Positions 1 through 8,214 of a DNA stretch of 64,000 nucleotides are shown here, piece after piece. The translations under genes and the position numbers were made by a program. The notes under the pieces were generated by a model. It saw only the letters and a program-made list of their open reading frames with translations. It did no database searches and was not told the DNA's origin. The stretch spans positions 62,001 through 126,000 of the forward strand of contig NZ_JAIXPP010000020.1 in NCBI RefSeq assembly GCF_027486195.1. Direction: 5' to 3'. The DNA is from Novosphingobium sp. GTDB lineage: Bacteria; Pseudomonadota; Alphaproteobacteria; Sphingomonadales; Sphingomonadaceae. Numbering within the stretch: position 1 is the first letter of the stretch; the number at the start of each line of letters is the position of its first letter.

Positions 1-294
1 CGCCGCGCGTAAGGCGGCATCGGCGGCCGCGATGTCGTTGCTGCCCGCTAGGCCCTGATCGACCAGCTGGTCCAGATCGGAGCAGCCGAATGCCTGCCAC
101 CATGCGCGCGGGGTTGTCTCGCCCACGGTGAAGGTCTGGGCTGGAACCGCATTGCCGACCGTGGCCGACGTGGGCGCGCCGGCACCGGCCACCGCAGGCA
201 GGCGGGCGTGGGGATCAGCATCACCGATCCCCGTGCAGCCTGCCACCAGCGCGCAGACGGCAACAGGTAGGGCAAATCGCAAGCGAGCGTTCAT
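1..294 (-). CDS. Outer-membrane efflux lipoprotein (NodT/TolC family), N-terminal part only
   Basis: This is the first 98 codons of an outer-membrane channel subunit of a tripartite efflux pump; the rest lies beyond the left window edge. The start (ATG at 294) overlaps the stop of the RND pump gene by four bases (ATGA), so it is the third gene of the efflux operon. The N-terminus is a lipoprotein signal: a short basic start, a hydrophobic run and a lipobox L-V-A-G-C with the cysteine at residue 20. The following segment W-W-Q-A-F then L-D-Q-L-V-D-Q-G-L is the usual start of the first helical repeat of NodT-type factors. Substrate is not visible here; it follows from the neighbouring heavy-metal-type RND pump. 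Confidence 0.85.
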   Translation of the reverse strand, partial: MNARLRFALPVAVCALVAGCTGIGDADPHARLPAVAGAGAPTSATVGNAVPAQTFTVGETTPRAWWQAFGCSDLDQLVDQGLAGSNDIAAADAALRAA

Positions 295-3200
295 GCCGGC
301 TCCCCTTGTTCGGAGTAGTGGCCGATATCGCGCCCGTGAGGCCCGCGATCTTCGGGCGGCAGGTGGAGCGAGAAGCGCTCGACGAGGGCGGGCAGGACCA
401 GCAGGATCAGCAGCGGTGCAAGCGCCATGCCGCCGACGACCACCAGCGCCAGCGGTTTCTGCACCTGGCTGCCGATCCCGTTCGACAGGGCCGCCGGCAG
501 CAGCCCGATGGCCGCGACAAGGCAAGTCATCAGGACAGGCCGCATGGCGTTTGCCGTGGCGCGGCGGACCGCGACGTGCCGTGTCGCGCCATCATCGACG
601 ACCTGGTTGAAGGTCGTGACGATGAGGATCCCGTCCATCACCGCGATCCCGAACAGCGCGACGAAGCCGATCGCCGCTGAGATGCTGAAGGCGGTTCCCG
701 TGAGCGCCAGCGCGAGGACGCCGCCAACGATCGCCATGGGGATGGCGGAAAAGGCGAGCAGCGTATCGCGGATCGAGCCGAAGTTGGCGTAGAGCAGGAT
801 CAGGATGAGGATCAGGCTGATCGGCACCACGATTTCGAGCCGGGCAATCGCGTTCTGCAGATTGTCGAGCTCGCCTGCCCATTCGAGGTGGTAGCCCGGC
901 GGGATCGTGACATGCGCCTTGATCCGCGCCTTCGCCTCCGCAACCACGCTGCCGAGATCGCGTCCGCGCACGCTGAACTTGATCGGGATGTAGCGTTCCT
1001 GATGCTCGCGGTAGATGAACGAAGCGCCGGTGGTGAGGTGGATGTTCGCTACTTCCGACAGGGGAACCTGGATCATGCCTTTCCCATCAGGCGATGGTGC
1101 GCCCACGGTGATCTGGCGGATGGCTTCGAGCGAATTGCGCTGATCGGCACGCAGGCGGACGACGATCGGGAAATGCCGGTCGGTTCCGGGCTCGTAGAGC
1201 TGGGCGGTGCTGCTTCCGCCGATGGCGGCGGCCACGGTCTGGTTGATATCGTCGGGCGTCAGGCCATAGCGCGAGGCGCGGGCAAGATCGACGTCGATCC
1301 GGACCGTAGGCTGGCCGAGGGACTCGAACACGCCGAGATCGGCGATGCCCTGGACCTTCGCCATTTCGGCCTTGATCGCCCCCGCCGTCTTTTCGAGCGT
1401 GGCGAGATCGGGGCCATAGAGCTTGATCGAATTTGCGCCCTTCACGCCGGAGGCGGCCTCTTCCACGTTGTCTTCGATGACCTGCGAGAACGAGAAATCG
1501 ACCCCCGGAAAGCGGCTGTGGAGATGGCCCGACATATCGTCGACCAGCTTTTCCTTGGTCATGCCTGCCGGCCATTCGCTGCTCGGCTTGAGCGGCACGA
1601 AGTACTCGGCGTTGAAGAAGCCGGTGGCGTCGGTGCCATCGTCAGGCCGGCCATGGGCCGAGAGAACCGATTCGATTTCAGGATAGCGCGCAAGATCGCG
1701 CCGGATGGCGTTGACGACCGGCTGCCCCGCCTCAAGGCTGATCGAGGCAGGCAGGCTGGCGCGGATGTAGAGGTTGCCTTCCTCCAGATGCGGCAGGAAC
1801 TCGACGCCGAGTGCCCTGACGCCAAACCCGGCCAGCACCAGCGCGATGGCCGCACCGCCGAAGGTGAGCACGCGGTTGGCCTGGGCAAAGGCCGCAGCCG
1901 GTTCGTAGATTCGCCGCAGCCACGCGACCAGCTTCGTCTCGACCTCGGACAGGCGGTCCGGCAGCAGGATGGCGGCGAGGACCGGGGTGACCGTGAACGT
2001 GGCAATCACGCCGCCGGTGATGGCGTAGGCATAAGTCTTCGCCATCGGCCCGAAGATGTGCCCTTCGACGCCGGTGAGGGTGAACAGCGGGATGAAGCTG
2101 GCGATGATGATCGCGGCGGCAAAGAATATCCCCCGGCTCACTTCGGACCCGGCGTGGAGGATGGCGCTGAGCCGGCTTGCAGGGCTGAAGTGGCCCTGGC
2201 CGGATTCCACCGCAACGGATCGCTCCACCATGTGGCGGAAGATGTTCTCCACCATGATCACGCTGGCATCGACCACGAGCCCGAAATCGAGCGCGCCGAC
2301 CGAGAGCAGATTGGCGCTTTCGCCTTGCGCGACGAGGATAAGGACCGCGATGGCGAGCGCGAAGGGAATGGTCGCCGCAACGATGAGCGCGCTTCGCAGG
2401 TTCCCCAGAAAGATCCACTGCAGCGCGAAGATGAGCACGATCCCCGCCATCAGGTTTTCAAGCACGGTGTGCGTGGTGAGGCGGATGAGGTCCGACCGGT
2501 CGTAGACCCGTTCGAGATGCACGCCGGGCGGAAGCACGCCCGAGGCATTGATCTCGGCCACTTCCTTCTGCACCGCCTCGATCGTCGGCATGGACTTGGC
2601 ACCGCGCTGCATCAGGACGATGCCTTCCACGATATCATCGAGCCCGTTGTACCCGGCGATGCCCAGCCGGGGCTGATTGCCGATGGAAACCCGCGCCACA
2701 TCCTTGAGCAGGACCGGCGCCGAGCCCGCCGTTCCGACGAGCACGTTCTCGATCGCCGATGGGGACTGGATCAGCCCGACGCCGCGAACGATCGCGGCCT
2801 GCGACCCGAAATTGATCGTCTGCCCGCCAACGTTGCTGTCGCTTTTGGCAAGGGCTGACATTACTTGGGCCAGCGTCACCCCGTGGGCGACCAGCCGGTC
2901 GTTATCGACCGTGACATCGTAGGTGCGCAACTTGCCGCCCCAGCCGGTGACGTCAGCCACGCCGGGAATCCGCTTGAACCGGCGCTGGAGGATCCAGTCC
3001 TGCAGGGTCTTGAGGTCCATCGGCGAATAGCCATCGGGCGCGACGATCCGGTAGCGGTAGATCTCGCCAATCGGGCTGGTGGGCGACAAGGTCGGCTGAG
3101 CACCGCCCGCCAGCGGCGGCAACTGGGCCAGCCGGTTGATCACCTGCTGCTGGGCTTCCTGATAAGTCAGATCATAGCTGAACTGCACTTTCACATCGGA

Positions 3201-3467
3201 CAGGCCGAACAGCGAAATCGCCCGCACGGTGGTGAGGTGCGGAATGCCCGCCATCGCCACCTCGATGGGAACGGTGACGTTGCGCTCCATCTCCTCGGCC
3301 GAGAGACCTTGTGTCTGGGTGACGATTTCGACCATCGGCGGGACCGGGTCCGGATAGGCCTCGATATTGAGCGCGGCGAAGGCAAAGCCGCCCGCGACCA
3401 GCACGGCCACGAACACCGCAACGATCAGCAGCCGCTGCCGCAGCGCGAAACGGAGCAGCCGGTTCAT
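291..3467 (-). CDS. Heavy-metal-efflux-type RND transporter (CzcA/CusA family)
   Basis: This is a 1058-residue inner-membrane proton antiporter that exports substrate from the periplasm or cytoplasm through the adaptor and outer-membrane factor encoded on either side. The length is normal for the HME branch of RND pumps. It begins with a membrane helix (about residues 12-32), followed by the A-Y-P-D-P-V-P-P segment. Transmembrane helix 4 carries the charged motif D-F-G-L-V-V-D-A-S-V-I-M-V-E-N near residue 400, whose Asp, Asp and Glu form the proton relay known for metal-type RND pumps. The metal cannot be read from the sequence; Zn/Co/Cd, Ni or Cu/Ag are possible. It overlaps the upstream adaptor gene and the downstream channel gene by four bases each, so the three are translationally coupled. 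Confidence 0.9.
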   Translation of the reverse strand: MNRLLRFALRQRLLIVAVFVAVLVAGGFAFAALNIEAYPDPVPPMVEIVTQTQGLSAEEMERNVTVPIEVAMAGIPHLTTVRAISLFGLSDVKVQFSYDLTYQEAQQQVINRLAQLPPLAGGAQPTLSPTSPIGEIYRYRIVAPDGYSPMDLKTLQDWILQRRFKRIPGVADVTGWGGKLRTYDVTVDNDRLVAHGVTLAQVMSALAKSDSNVGGQTINFGSQAAIVRGVGLIQSPSAIENVLVGTAGSAPVLLKDVARVSIGNQPRLGIAGYNGLDDIVEGIVLMQRGAKSMPTIEAVQKEVAEINASGVLPPGVHLERVYDRSDLIRLTTHTVLENLMAGIVLIFALQWIFLGNLRSALIVAATIPFALAIAVLILVAQGESANLLSVGALDFGLVVDASVIMVENIFRHMVERSVAVESGQGHFSPASRLSAILHAGSEVSRGIFFAAAIIIASFIPLFTLTGVEGHIFGPMAKTYAYAITGGVIATFTVTPVLAAILLPDRLSEVETKLVAWLRRIYEPAAAFAQANRVLTFGGAAIALVLAGFGVRALGVEFLPHLEEGNLYIRASLPASISLEAGQPVVNAIRRDLARYPEIESVLSAHGRPDDGTDATGFFNAEYFVPLKPSSEWPAGMTKEKLVDDMSGHLHSRFPGVDFSFSQVIEDNVEEAASGVKGANSIKLYGPDLATLEKTAGAIKAEMAKVQGIADLGVFESLGQPTVRIDVDLARASRYGLTPDDINQTVAAAIGGSSTAQLYEPGTDRHFPIVVRLRADQRNSLEAIRQITVGAPSPDGKGMIQVPLSEVANIHLTTGASFIYREHQERYIPIKFSVRGRDLGSVVAEAKARIKAHVTIPPGYHLEWAGELDNLQNAIARLEIVVPISLILILILLYANFGSIRDTLLAFSAIPMAIVGGVLALALTGTAFSISAAIGFVALFGIAVMDGILIVTTFNQVVDDGATRHVAVRRATANAMRPVLMTCLVAAIGLLPAALSNGIGSQVQKPLALVVVGGMALAPLLILLVLPALVERFSLHLPPEDRGPHGRDIGHYSEQGEPA

Positions 3468-4726
3468 TGCCCCAGCCCCGCCTCGTTCACGAAGATCGCG
3501 CCGGCCGTGACGATGGTCTCGCCCGGGCGCAGACCGCGCAGGACTTCGACGCGGCCGCCGAGTTCCTCACCGGTCTGCACCTCGCGGCTCGCCAGGCGCC
3601 TGTCCGGCCTGCGCACCCAGACGCGCGCGGTGTCTCCTTCATGGATCACCGCCGCCGCAGGGACCATGATGCGCGTGCCGGGGCTGACATGATGGATCGA
3701 AAAGCTCGCGAACATCTGCGGCTTGAGCGCGCCATCGGGATTGGCGATGGTGGCGCGTACGGGCAGGCGATGGGTGGTGGGATCGAGCCCGGCACCGACC
3801 ATGTCGATCACCGCCGTGAACCGGCGCCCCGGCCAGGCCGGCGTGACCACATCGACCTTGTCGCCAACGTGCACGCCCGAAGCATCGCTTTCCGCGATCT
3901 GCGCCTGCAGCCAGACGCGCGAGGCATCGGTGATCGTGAAGAGGGGCTTTTCGCCGCCAACGCCGACATATTGGCCGGGGGAAACATCGCGCAGGGCAAT
4001 CGTGCCACCGATGGGCGCGTGGAAGGTGGTCACCTCGTGCAGCCCGCTGATCTCTCGGGCGGTCTCGAGCCGCCGAATCTCGCCAGCCGATTTGCCGAGG
4101 ATCGCCAGCTTGTCACGCGCGGCGCCCACCGCAGCTTCGGCGCTGCGCGCCTGCGCTTCGCTGGCCGCCAGTTCGGTCTGTGCCTGCTGGTAATCCTTGC
4201 GCGCACCGCCCGCCGTCTCGGCCAGGGCCTTGGCGCGTTCGGCATTGCGGCGCGCATTGAGCAGGGCGACCTGACTGGAGCGCATGGTTGCCTCGGCCGA
4301 AAACAGGCTGTTGCGCGCATCGACGAAATCGCTCGTCCGGATTGTCAGCAGCGGCTGGCCGGGGGTGACGACCTGACCGGCATCGACCAGCACCTGCATG
4401 ACCTGCCCCGAATAGGGCAGCAGCACCGGCGTGCTCATGTCGCCGTCAGCCTCGATCGAGCCGGAAGCGGTGGTCACCTGTTCGGCCTGACCCGCACCCA
4501 CCTGCTCGAACGAAAGGGTCGCCAGCTGCGCATCCGTGGGGCGGAACGTTCCGGGCGGATCGGCGGGCAGCTCGTGCGGCACCGGCCGGAGGAGCCACGC
4601 CCCAAGCCAGCCGGCGAGTGCAAGTGCAGCCAGCGCTGCCAGAGCGAAAGCCAGCAGGCGCGCCTGTTGGCGGACTGTAAGCCTTGGCACAGGCGGATGA
4701 GCGTTTTGGGGATCTGTGTCAGCCAT
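3464..4726 (-). CDS. RND efflux periplasmic adaptor (CzcB/CusB-like)
   Basis: This is a 420-residue membrane-fusion protein joining the inner-membrane pump to the outer-membrane channel. It has a short cytoplasmic start, one membrane anchor (about residues 22-45), a lipoyl/barrel half-motif around G-Q-V-M-Q-V-L-V-D-A-G-Q-V-V, an alanine/arginine-rich helical hairpin, and the second half-motif with T-T-F-H-A-P-I-G-G-T-I. I place the start at ATG 4726 (M-A-D-T-D-P); an upstream in-frame ATG at 4912 would add 62 residues of poor composition and would read through the palindrome at 4758-4773. It is the first gene of the adaptor-pump-channel operon. There is no His- or Met-rich metal-binding extension to indicate the metal. 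Confidence 0.88.
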   Translation of the reverse strand: MADTDPQNAHPPVPRLTVRQQARLLAFALAALAALALAGWLGAWLLRPVPHELPADPPGTFRPTDAQLATLSFEQVGAGQAEQVTTASGSIEADGDMSTPVLLPYSGQVMQVLVDAGQVVTPGQPLLTIRTSDFVDARNSLFSAEATMRSSQVALLNARRNAERAKALAETAGGARKDYQQAQTELAASEAQARSAEAAVGAARDKLAILGKSAGEIRRLETAREISGLHEVTTFHAPIGGTIALRDVSPGQYVGVGGEKPLFTITDASRVWLQAQIAESDASGVHVGDKVDVVTPAWPGRRFTAVIDMVGAGLDPTTHRLPVRATIANPDGALKPQMFASFSIHHVSPGTRIMVPAAAVIHEGDTARVWVRRPDRRLASREVQTGEELGGRVEVLRGLRPGETIVTAGAIFVNEAGLGQ

Positions 4727-4757
4727 GGATGCGTTACCCGATTGCGGGCCGCGCCTA

Positions 4758-4786
4758 TAAGCGACTGCGCTTACATGCGCCTTACA
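4758..4786 (-). promoter_or_regulatory. Operator-like palindrome upstream of the efflux operon
   Basis: A perfect inverted repeat, TAAGCG-ACTG-CGCTTA (4758-4773), is followed by a near repeat of its right half (GCGCTTACA at 4767-4775, GCGCCTTACA at 4777-4786). It lies 32-60 bases upstream of the adaptor start. This position suits a repressor or activator site, but no regulator gene is visible nearby. Confidence 0.45.
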
Positions 4787-4965
4787 GGTCCCACTTTGGC
4801 TGCAATCGACCGGATATCTCACCACCGATGGCCCCATCCCGCAGATGGAGGCTAAGGGAAGGAAACACCTCGACAATGATGGACCGGGTGCGATCCCGGA
4901 CGGAGACCGCAAGGCCGCGCCTCATTCACCGGGCGCGGCAAATACTGGAAACATCCAGAAAGATA

Positions 4966-5041
4966 TGGTGAGCCCTGCTGGGTTCGAACCAGCGACCTAC
5001 TGATTAAAAGTCAGTTGCTCTACCGACTGAGCTAAGGGCCC
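4966..5041 (-). tRNA. tRNA-Lys (anticodon TTT)
   Basis: A full cloverleaf reads on the minus strand: acceptor GGGCCCT paired with AGGGCTC, the D-loop segment AGTCGGTAGAG, anticodon loop CTTTTAA with anticodon TTT, the T-loop GTTCGAACC, discriminator A and an encoded CCA end. It is 76 bases long. It sits between the efflux promoter region and folK. Confidence 0.97.
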
Positions 5042-5059
5042 CCCGCAGATGGGTGAGCC

Positions 5060-5554
5060 TCACCTAGGGGTGGGGCGGGGCCGGGTCAAGCGGGCGTGGA
5101 GGTGGCGGATGGTGCAGGTTCCTGATGGATCGCGCCAGTCCGGGGTGACCGTCGCGGCGGGGCCGAGGACGAATGGGCGTGTCCGGAAGCGGGGGTGGGG
5201 AACGGTGAGCGTCTTGCTGTGCCAGGGGCCGCCGCTCCACAGCACAATGTCCAGATCGAGTGTGCGGGCGCCCCAGCGCTGGCCGCGGCGGACGCGGCCG
5301 AAGCGGGTTTCGAGGGACTGGAGCAGGGCAAGCAGCGCGGGCGGATCGAGCGGTGTGGCGATCCGTGCGGCGGCGTTGGCATAGCGGCGGCGCGAGGGGC
5401 CGATGGGGGCGCTGGCGATGATCGGCGAGATGGCTTCAACGACAAGGCCCGCCCCCGCCATGGCGGCGAGTGCGGCGCGCAGGACCTGCGGAGGAGGGCC
5501 GTGACGCGGATGGCGCTGGTTGGAGCCGAGCGCGATCAGGTAGTGGTAGGGCAT
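5060..5554 (-). CDS. folK: 6-hydroxymethyl-7,8-dihydropterin pyrophosphokinase (HPPK)
   Basis: This 164-residue cytoplasmic enzyme transfers pyrophosphate from ATP to 6-hydroxymethyl-7,8-dihydropterin in folate synthesis. It has the expected L-I-A-L-G-S-N start, the R-W-G-A-R-T-L-D-L-D-I metal/ATP-binding motif (two aspartates) and the V-P-H-P-R loop. The C-terminus, W-R-D-P-S-G onward, is slightly extended and basic. The length is typical of the family. It lies 18 bases from tRNA-Lys and 51 bases from the next gene on the same strand. Confidence 0.95.
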   Translation of the reverse strand: MPYHYLIALGSNQRHPRHGPPPQVLRAALAAMAGAGLVVEAISPIIASAPIGPSRRRYANAAARIATPLDPPALLALLQSLETRFGRVRRGQRWGARTLDLDIVLWSGGPWHSKTLTVPHPRFRTRPFVLGPAATVTPDWRDPSGTCTIRHLHARLTRPRPTPR

Positions 5555-5605
5555 GGTGTCTCGATTTCGCTCGACACGAACGGGGGGAGGAGCCGGTTTC
5601 CCCGC

Positions 5606-6472
5606 TCAGATATCTTCGGCAAGGCGGGTGTAGAGCTGCGGGCGGCGATCGCGGAAGAAGCCCATGCCGGCGCGGTGGCGGGCGGCTTCGGCGAGATCGA
5701 GCGTGGCGGTGAGGATACCGGTTTCTTCCGCGCCATATTCAGCGAGGAAATCGCCCCATTGGTCGGCGATGAAGCTGTGGCCGTAGAAGCGCTGCGGGGG
5801 CGTGCCGCCGACACTTTCGCTGCCGATACGATTGGCGGCGATCACCGGCATGCAGTTCGAAACCGCGTGGCCGATCATCGCGCGGCGCCAGACGCGGCTG
5901 GTATCGAGGCCGGGATCGTAGGGCTCGCTGCCGATGGCGGTGGGATAGAACAGGACTTCCGCGCCCATCAGCGCCATCGCGCGCGCGCATTCCGGGTACC
6001 ACTGGTCCCAGCAGACGCCGATGCCGATGCGGGTGCCGAAGACATCCCATACCTTGAAGCCGGTGTTACCGGGGCGGAAATAGTACTTTTCCTCATAGCC
6101 CGGGCCATCCGGAATGTGGCTCTTGCGGTAGGTGCCCATGATCTCGCCGTCGGGGCCGATCATCGCGAGGGTGTTGTAGTAGTGATGCCCCTCGCGCTCG
6201 AAGAAGCTGGTGGGAATGGCGATCTTCAGGCTGCGCGCGAGCGTCTGCATGGCCTTGACGGAAGGGTCTTCGGCCAAGGGATGCGCGAGGGCGAAGAGGG
6301 CTTCGTCCTCCACCGTGCAGAAATAGGGGCCGGCGAAGAGTTCGGGCGGAAGGACGACCTGCGCGCCCTGCTGCGCGGCCTGTTCGACCAGCGCGCTGAC
6401 GGCGGCGATGTTGGTCTGCGCATCGGGTGCGCCGAGCGCGAGCTGGAGGGCGGCGACGGTGAGCTGGGTCAT
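5606..6472 (-). CDS. aguB: N-carbamoylputrescine amidase
   Basis: This 288-residue member of the nitrilase superfamily hydrolyses N-carbamoylputrescine to putrescine, CO2 and ammonia in the arginine-decarboxylase route of polyamine synthesis. The catalytic triad is visible: E44 in L-P-P-E-L-F, K117 in T-Y-R-K-S-H-I-P-D and C154 in G-V-C-W-D-Q-W-Y-P-E. The G-P-G-Y-E-E-K-Y-Y-F-R-P-G-N stretch is characteristic of AguB rather than of other nitrilases. I use the ATG at 6472 (M-T-Q-L-T-V); an upstream in-frame ATG at 6538 would read through a spacer next to a palindromic repeat. No agmatine deiminase gene is in the window. Confidence 0.92.
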   Translation of the reverse strand: MTQLTVAALQLALGAPDAQTNIAAVSALVEQAAQQGAQVVLPPELFAGPYFCTVEDEALFALAHPLAEDPSVKAMQTLARSLKIAIPTSFFEREGHHYYNTLAMIGPDGEIMGTYRKSHIPDGPGYEEKYYFRPGNTGFKVWDVFGTRIGIGVCWDQWYPECARAMALMGAEVLFYPTAIGSEPYDPGLDTSRVWRRAMIGHAVSNCMPVIAANRIGSESVGGTPPQRFYGHSFIADQWGDFLAEYGAEETGILTATLDLAEAARHRAGMGFFRDRRPQLYTRLAEDI

Positions 6473-6540
6473 GGGCGGGAAGTGGTGGGTCTTTGCGGGA
6501 ATGTCAAAGGAGATGCGCTGACCGAACGTACCAGACACTC

Positions 6541-6566
6541 GTCATTCCCGCGCAGGCGGGAATGAC
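6541..6566. repeat. REP-like palindrome (GTCATTCCCGC arms)
   Basis: This perfect inverted repeat has 11-base arms GTCATTCCCGC / GCGGGAATGAC around GCAG. It lies in the spacer between the amidase gene and the exported methyltransferase gene. The same family occurs twice near 38384-38470. Confidence 0.85.
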
Positions 6567-6596
6567 GAAGTTATGGGTCGATCGCGCCGAGGCGGA

Positions 6597-7445
6597 TCAG
6601 GGCCGCTTGGCGAAGAGCAGCGTCATGCGGTCGCTTTCGCCGATGGCTTCGTACTTCGCGCGGTCCTTGTCCTTGAGGGTGAGGACGGGGGGCAGCGTCC
6701 AGACGCCGTCGGGCCAGTTGGCGGTGTCCTTCGGGTTGGCGTTGACTTCGCTCTTGCCGACAAGGCGGAAACCGTGGGCTTCGATGAGCGCGATGACATC
6801 GGCCTCGCGCATGTAGCCCATGGTGCCCTGGGTGTAGGACGCAGGGGCATCGGCCTTGGCGCGGTGCTCCTCGATGCCGAGGAGCCCATCATCCTTGAGC
6901 AGCGAACGGATCGCGGCGAGATCGTTGAAGAGGTAGCCATCGGGCCACATGTTGTGAACTTCGCGCATGATCATCACGCGGTCGACGGTGCCCTTGCGCT
7001 CGGGCGGGATGGCATCGAGCGTGTAGGCGGGGATGCGCGCTTCGGGAACGCCGGTCCAGCTGGCGGCCTTGGGCGGGAACTGGGCGGGGAAGGCAGCGAG
7101 GCGGGTCCTGGTATCGCCCGAGGCAGCGGCGAGGCCAGCGGTGATGCCGATGTACTGGCCCTTTTCGCCCAGATAGGGGACGAGGATGCGCGTGTACCAG
7201 CCGCTGGAGGGCATGTAGTCCGCCACGGTCATGCCCGGCTTGATGCGGAAGAACGCCAGCGTTTCTGCCGGGTGGCGGAAGGCATCGCGTACGCGATCCT
7301 TGTCGCGCCGGGGATCGGCGAGCGCCGTGGCCATGGCGGGATCGGCGGCGGTGGCGGCTGGGCCTTCTGGCGCGGCATGAAGCACTGCGGGAACGGACGC
7401 AGCGGCAGCGAGCAGGAGGGCGGAGAAAAGGGCAGCTTTGCGCAT
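6597..7445 (-). CDS. Exported class I SAM-methyltransferase-like protein
   Basis: This 282-residue protein resembles the predicted methyltransferases of COG4798. The first 24 residues look like a Sec signal peptide (M-R-K-A-A-L-F-S-A-L-L-L, ending V-L-H-A-A-P), so the product is probably periplasmic. After it comes F-R-H-P-A-E-T-L-A-F-F-R-I-K-P-G-M-T-V-A-D-Y-M-P-S-S-G-W-Y, where a methyltransferase motif I would be D-x-G-x-G; here it is D-Y-M-P-S-S-G, a diverged nucleotide loop typical of this group. The C-terminal L-L-K-D-D-G-L-L-G-I-E-E-H-R fits the later strands of the fold. Activity and substrate are unknown, and a periplasmic location makes SAM use uncertain. Confidence 0.75.
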   Translation of the reverse strand: MRKAALFSALLLAAAASVPAVLHAAPEGPAATAADPAMATALADPRRDKDRVRDAFRHPAETLAFFRIKPGMTVADYMPSSGWYTRILVPYLGEKGQYIGITAGLAAASGDTRTRLAAFPAQFPPKAASWTGVPEARIPAYTLDAIPPERKGTVDRVMIMREVHNMWPDGYLFNDLAAIRSLLKDDGLLGIEEHRAKADAPASYTQGTMGYMREADVIALIEAHGFRLVGKSEVNANPKDTANWPDGVWTLPPVLTLKDKDRAKYEAIGESDRMTLLFAKRP

Positions 7446-7555
7446 GAAGTAACTCCGGGGGCGATTCGAGCGAAGGATAGCCTAAGCGGGCAGGAGGCGA
7501 TGACAACCGGGTCATTCGTTCCTATCTGGCCCTCATAGCTGACTGGGCATGACAT

Positions 7556-7572
7556 CGGGGGCAATTCCCCCG
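7556..7572 (+). promoter_or_regulatory. Short hairpin in the msrA leader
   Basis: CGGGGG-CAATT-CCCCCG forms a six-base-pair hairpin 19 bases before the msrA start and just upstream of its AAGGAA ribosome-binding site. It has no T-run, so it is more likely a leader structure than a terminator. Confidence 0.3.
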
Positions 7573-7590
7573 GAAGCAAGGAACAAGTGA

Positions 7591-8118
7591 ATGGCGCAGG
7601 CAATCATGGCGGGCGGGTGCTTCTGGTGCACCGAAGCGGTGTTCCGCGACGTCGTAGGCGTGATCGAGGTGGAGAGCGGCTATATCGGCGGGACGGGCGC
7701 GAACCCGACCTACAAGCAGGTGTGCAGCGGGACGACCGGACACGCCGAGGCGATCCGGGTGACCTATGATCCCGAACTGCTCTCGCTGGACGACCTGCTC
7801 GATATCCACTTTGCGACGCACGACCCGACGACGCTGAACCGGCAGGGCAACGATGTCGGCACGCAGTACCGGTCGGCGCTGTTTCCGGTCGATGACGAGC
7901 AGCGCGCGGCGATGGAGGCGGCAATTGCGCGGGCGGCTGCGGCCAATCCGAAGCCGGTGGTCACGACGATCGAGGGCCCGGCCACGTGGTATCCGGCGGA
8001 GGACTACCATCAGGAGTATTGGCAGGGCGAAGGCCAGCGCAATCCCTATTGCCTCGCGGTGATCCCGCCCAAGCTGCAAAAGCTGCGCAAGAGCTTTGCG
8101 GCGAAGGTGAAGGGGTAA
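7591..8118 (+). CDS. msrA: Peptide-methionine (S)-S-oxide reductase
   Basis: This 175-residue enzyme reduces the S-epimer of methionine sulfoxide, free or in proteins. The signature G-G-C-F-W-C-T-E puts the catalytic cysteine at residue 10, with a second cysteine at 13. The family segments S-G-Y-I-G-G, H-A-E-A-I-R-V-T-Y-D-P, F-F/H-x-x-H-D-P-T-T-L-N-R-Q-G-N-D-V-G-T-Q-Y-R-S and E-D-Y-H-Q-E-Y are all present. There is no C-terminal resolving cysteine pair and no fused MsrB domain. The AAGGAA ribosome-binding site supports the start at 7591. Confidence 0.96.
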   Translation: MAQAIMAGGCFWCTEAVFRDVVGVIEVESGYIGGTGANPTYKQVCSGTTGHAEAIRVTYDPELLSLDDLLDIHFATHDPTTLNRQGNDVGTQYRSALFPVDDEQRAAMEAAIARAAAANPKPVVTTIEGPATWYPAEDYHQEYWQGEGQRNPYCLAVIPPKLQKLRKSFAAKVKG

Positions 8119-8139
8119 GCGCGGGCCCCCTCGTACTTG

Positions 8140-8168
8140 CATCCTTCGACAAGCTCAGGATGAGCGGG
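8140..8168. repeat. Sphingomonad-type short palindrome (CATCCT...AGGATG)
   Basis: CATCCT and AGGATG pair around an 11-base loop (TCGACAAGCTC), followed by AGCGGG. It sits just after msrA in a convergent spacer. I recognise it as a repeat common in sphingomonad genomes; only one clear copy is in this window. Confidence 0.55.
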
Positions 8169-8186
8169 TTGGGGATGTGGGTGCAG

Positions 8187-8214
8187 GAAAAAAGGGGACT
8201 GTCCCTATTTTTCC
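8187..8214. terminator. Bidirectional terminator between msrA and the rRNA methyltransferase gene
   Basis: A near-perfect hairpin (GGAAAAA-A-GGGGAC paired with GTCCCT-A-TTTTTCC) has an A/T run on both sides, so it can act on both strands. The stop codon of the minus-strand gene (8205-8207) lies inside the hairpin. Confidence 0.7.

Noticed and set aside
888..2858. A 656-codon open frame opposite the RND pump
   Set aside because: Composition is rich in Arg/Asp/His/Gly with no recognisable motif, and the minus strand encodes an intact HME-type pump.
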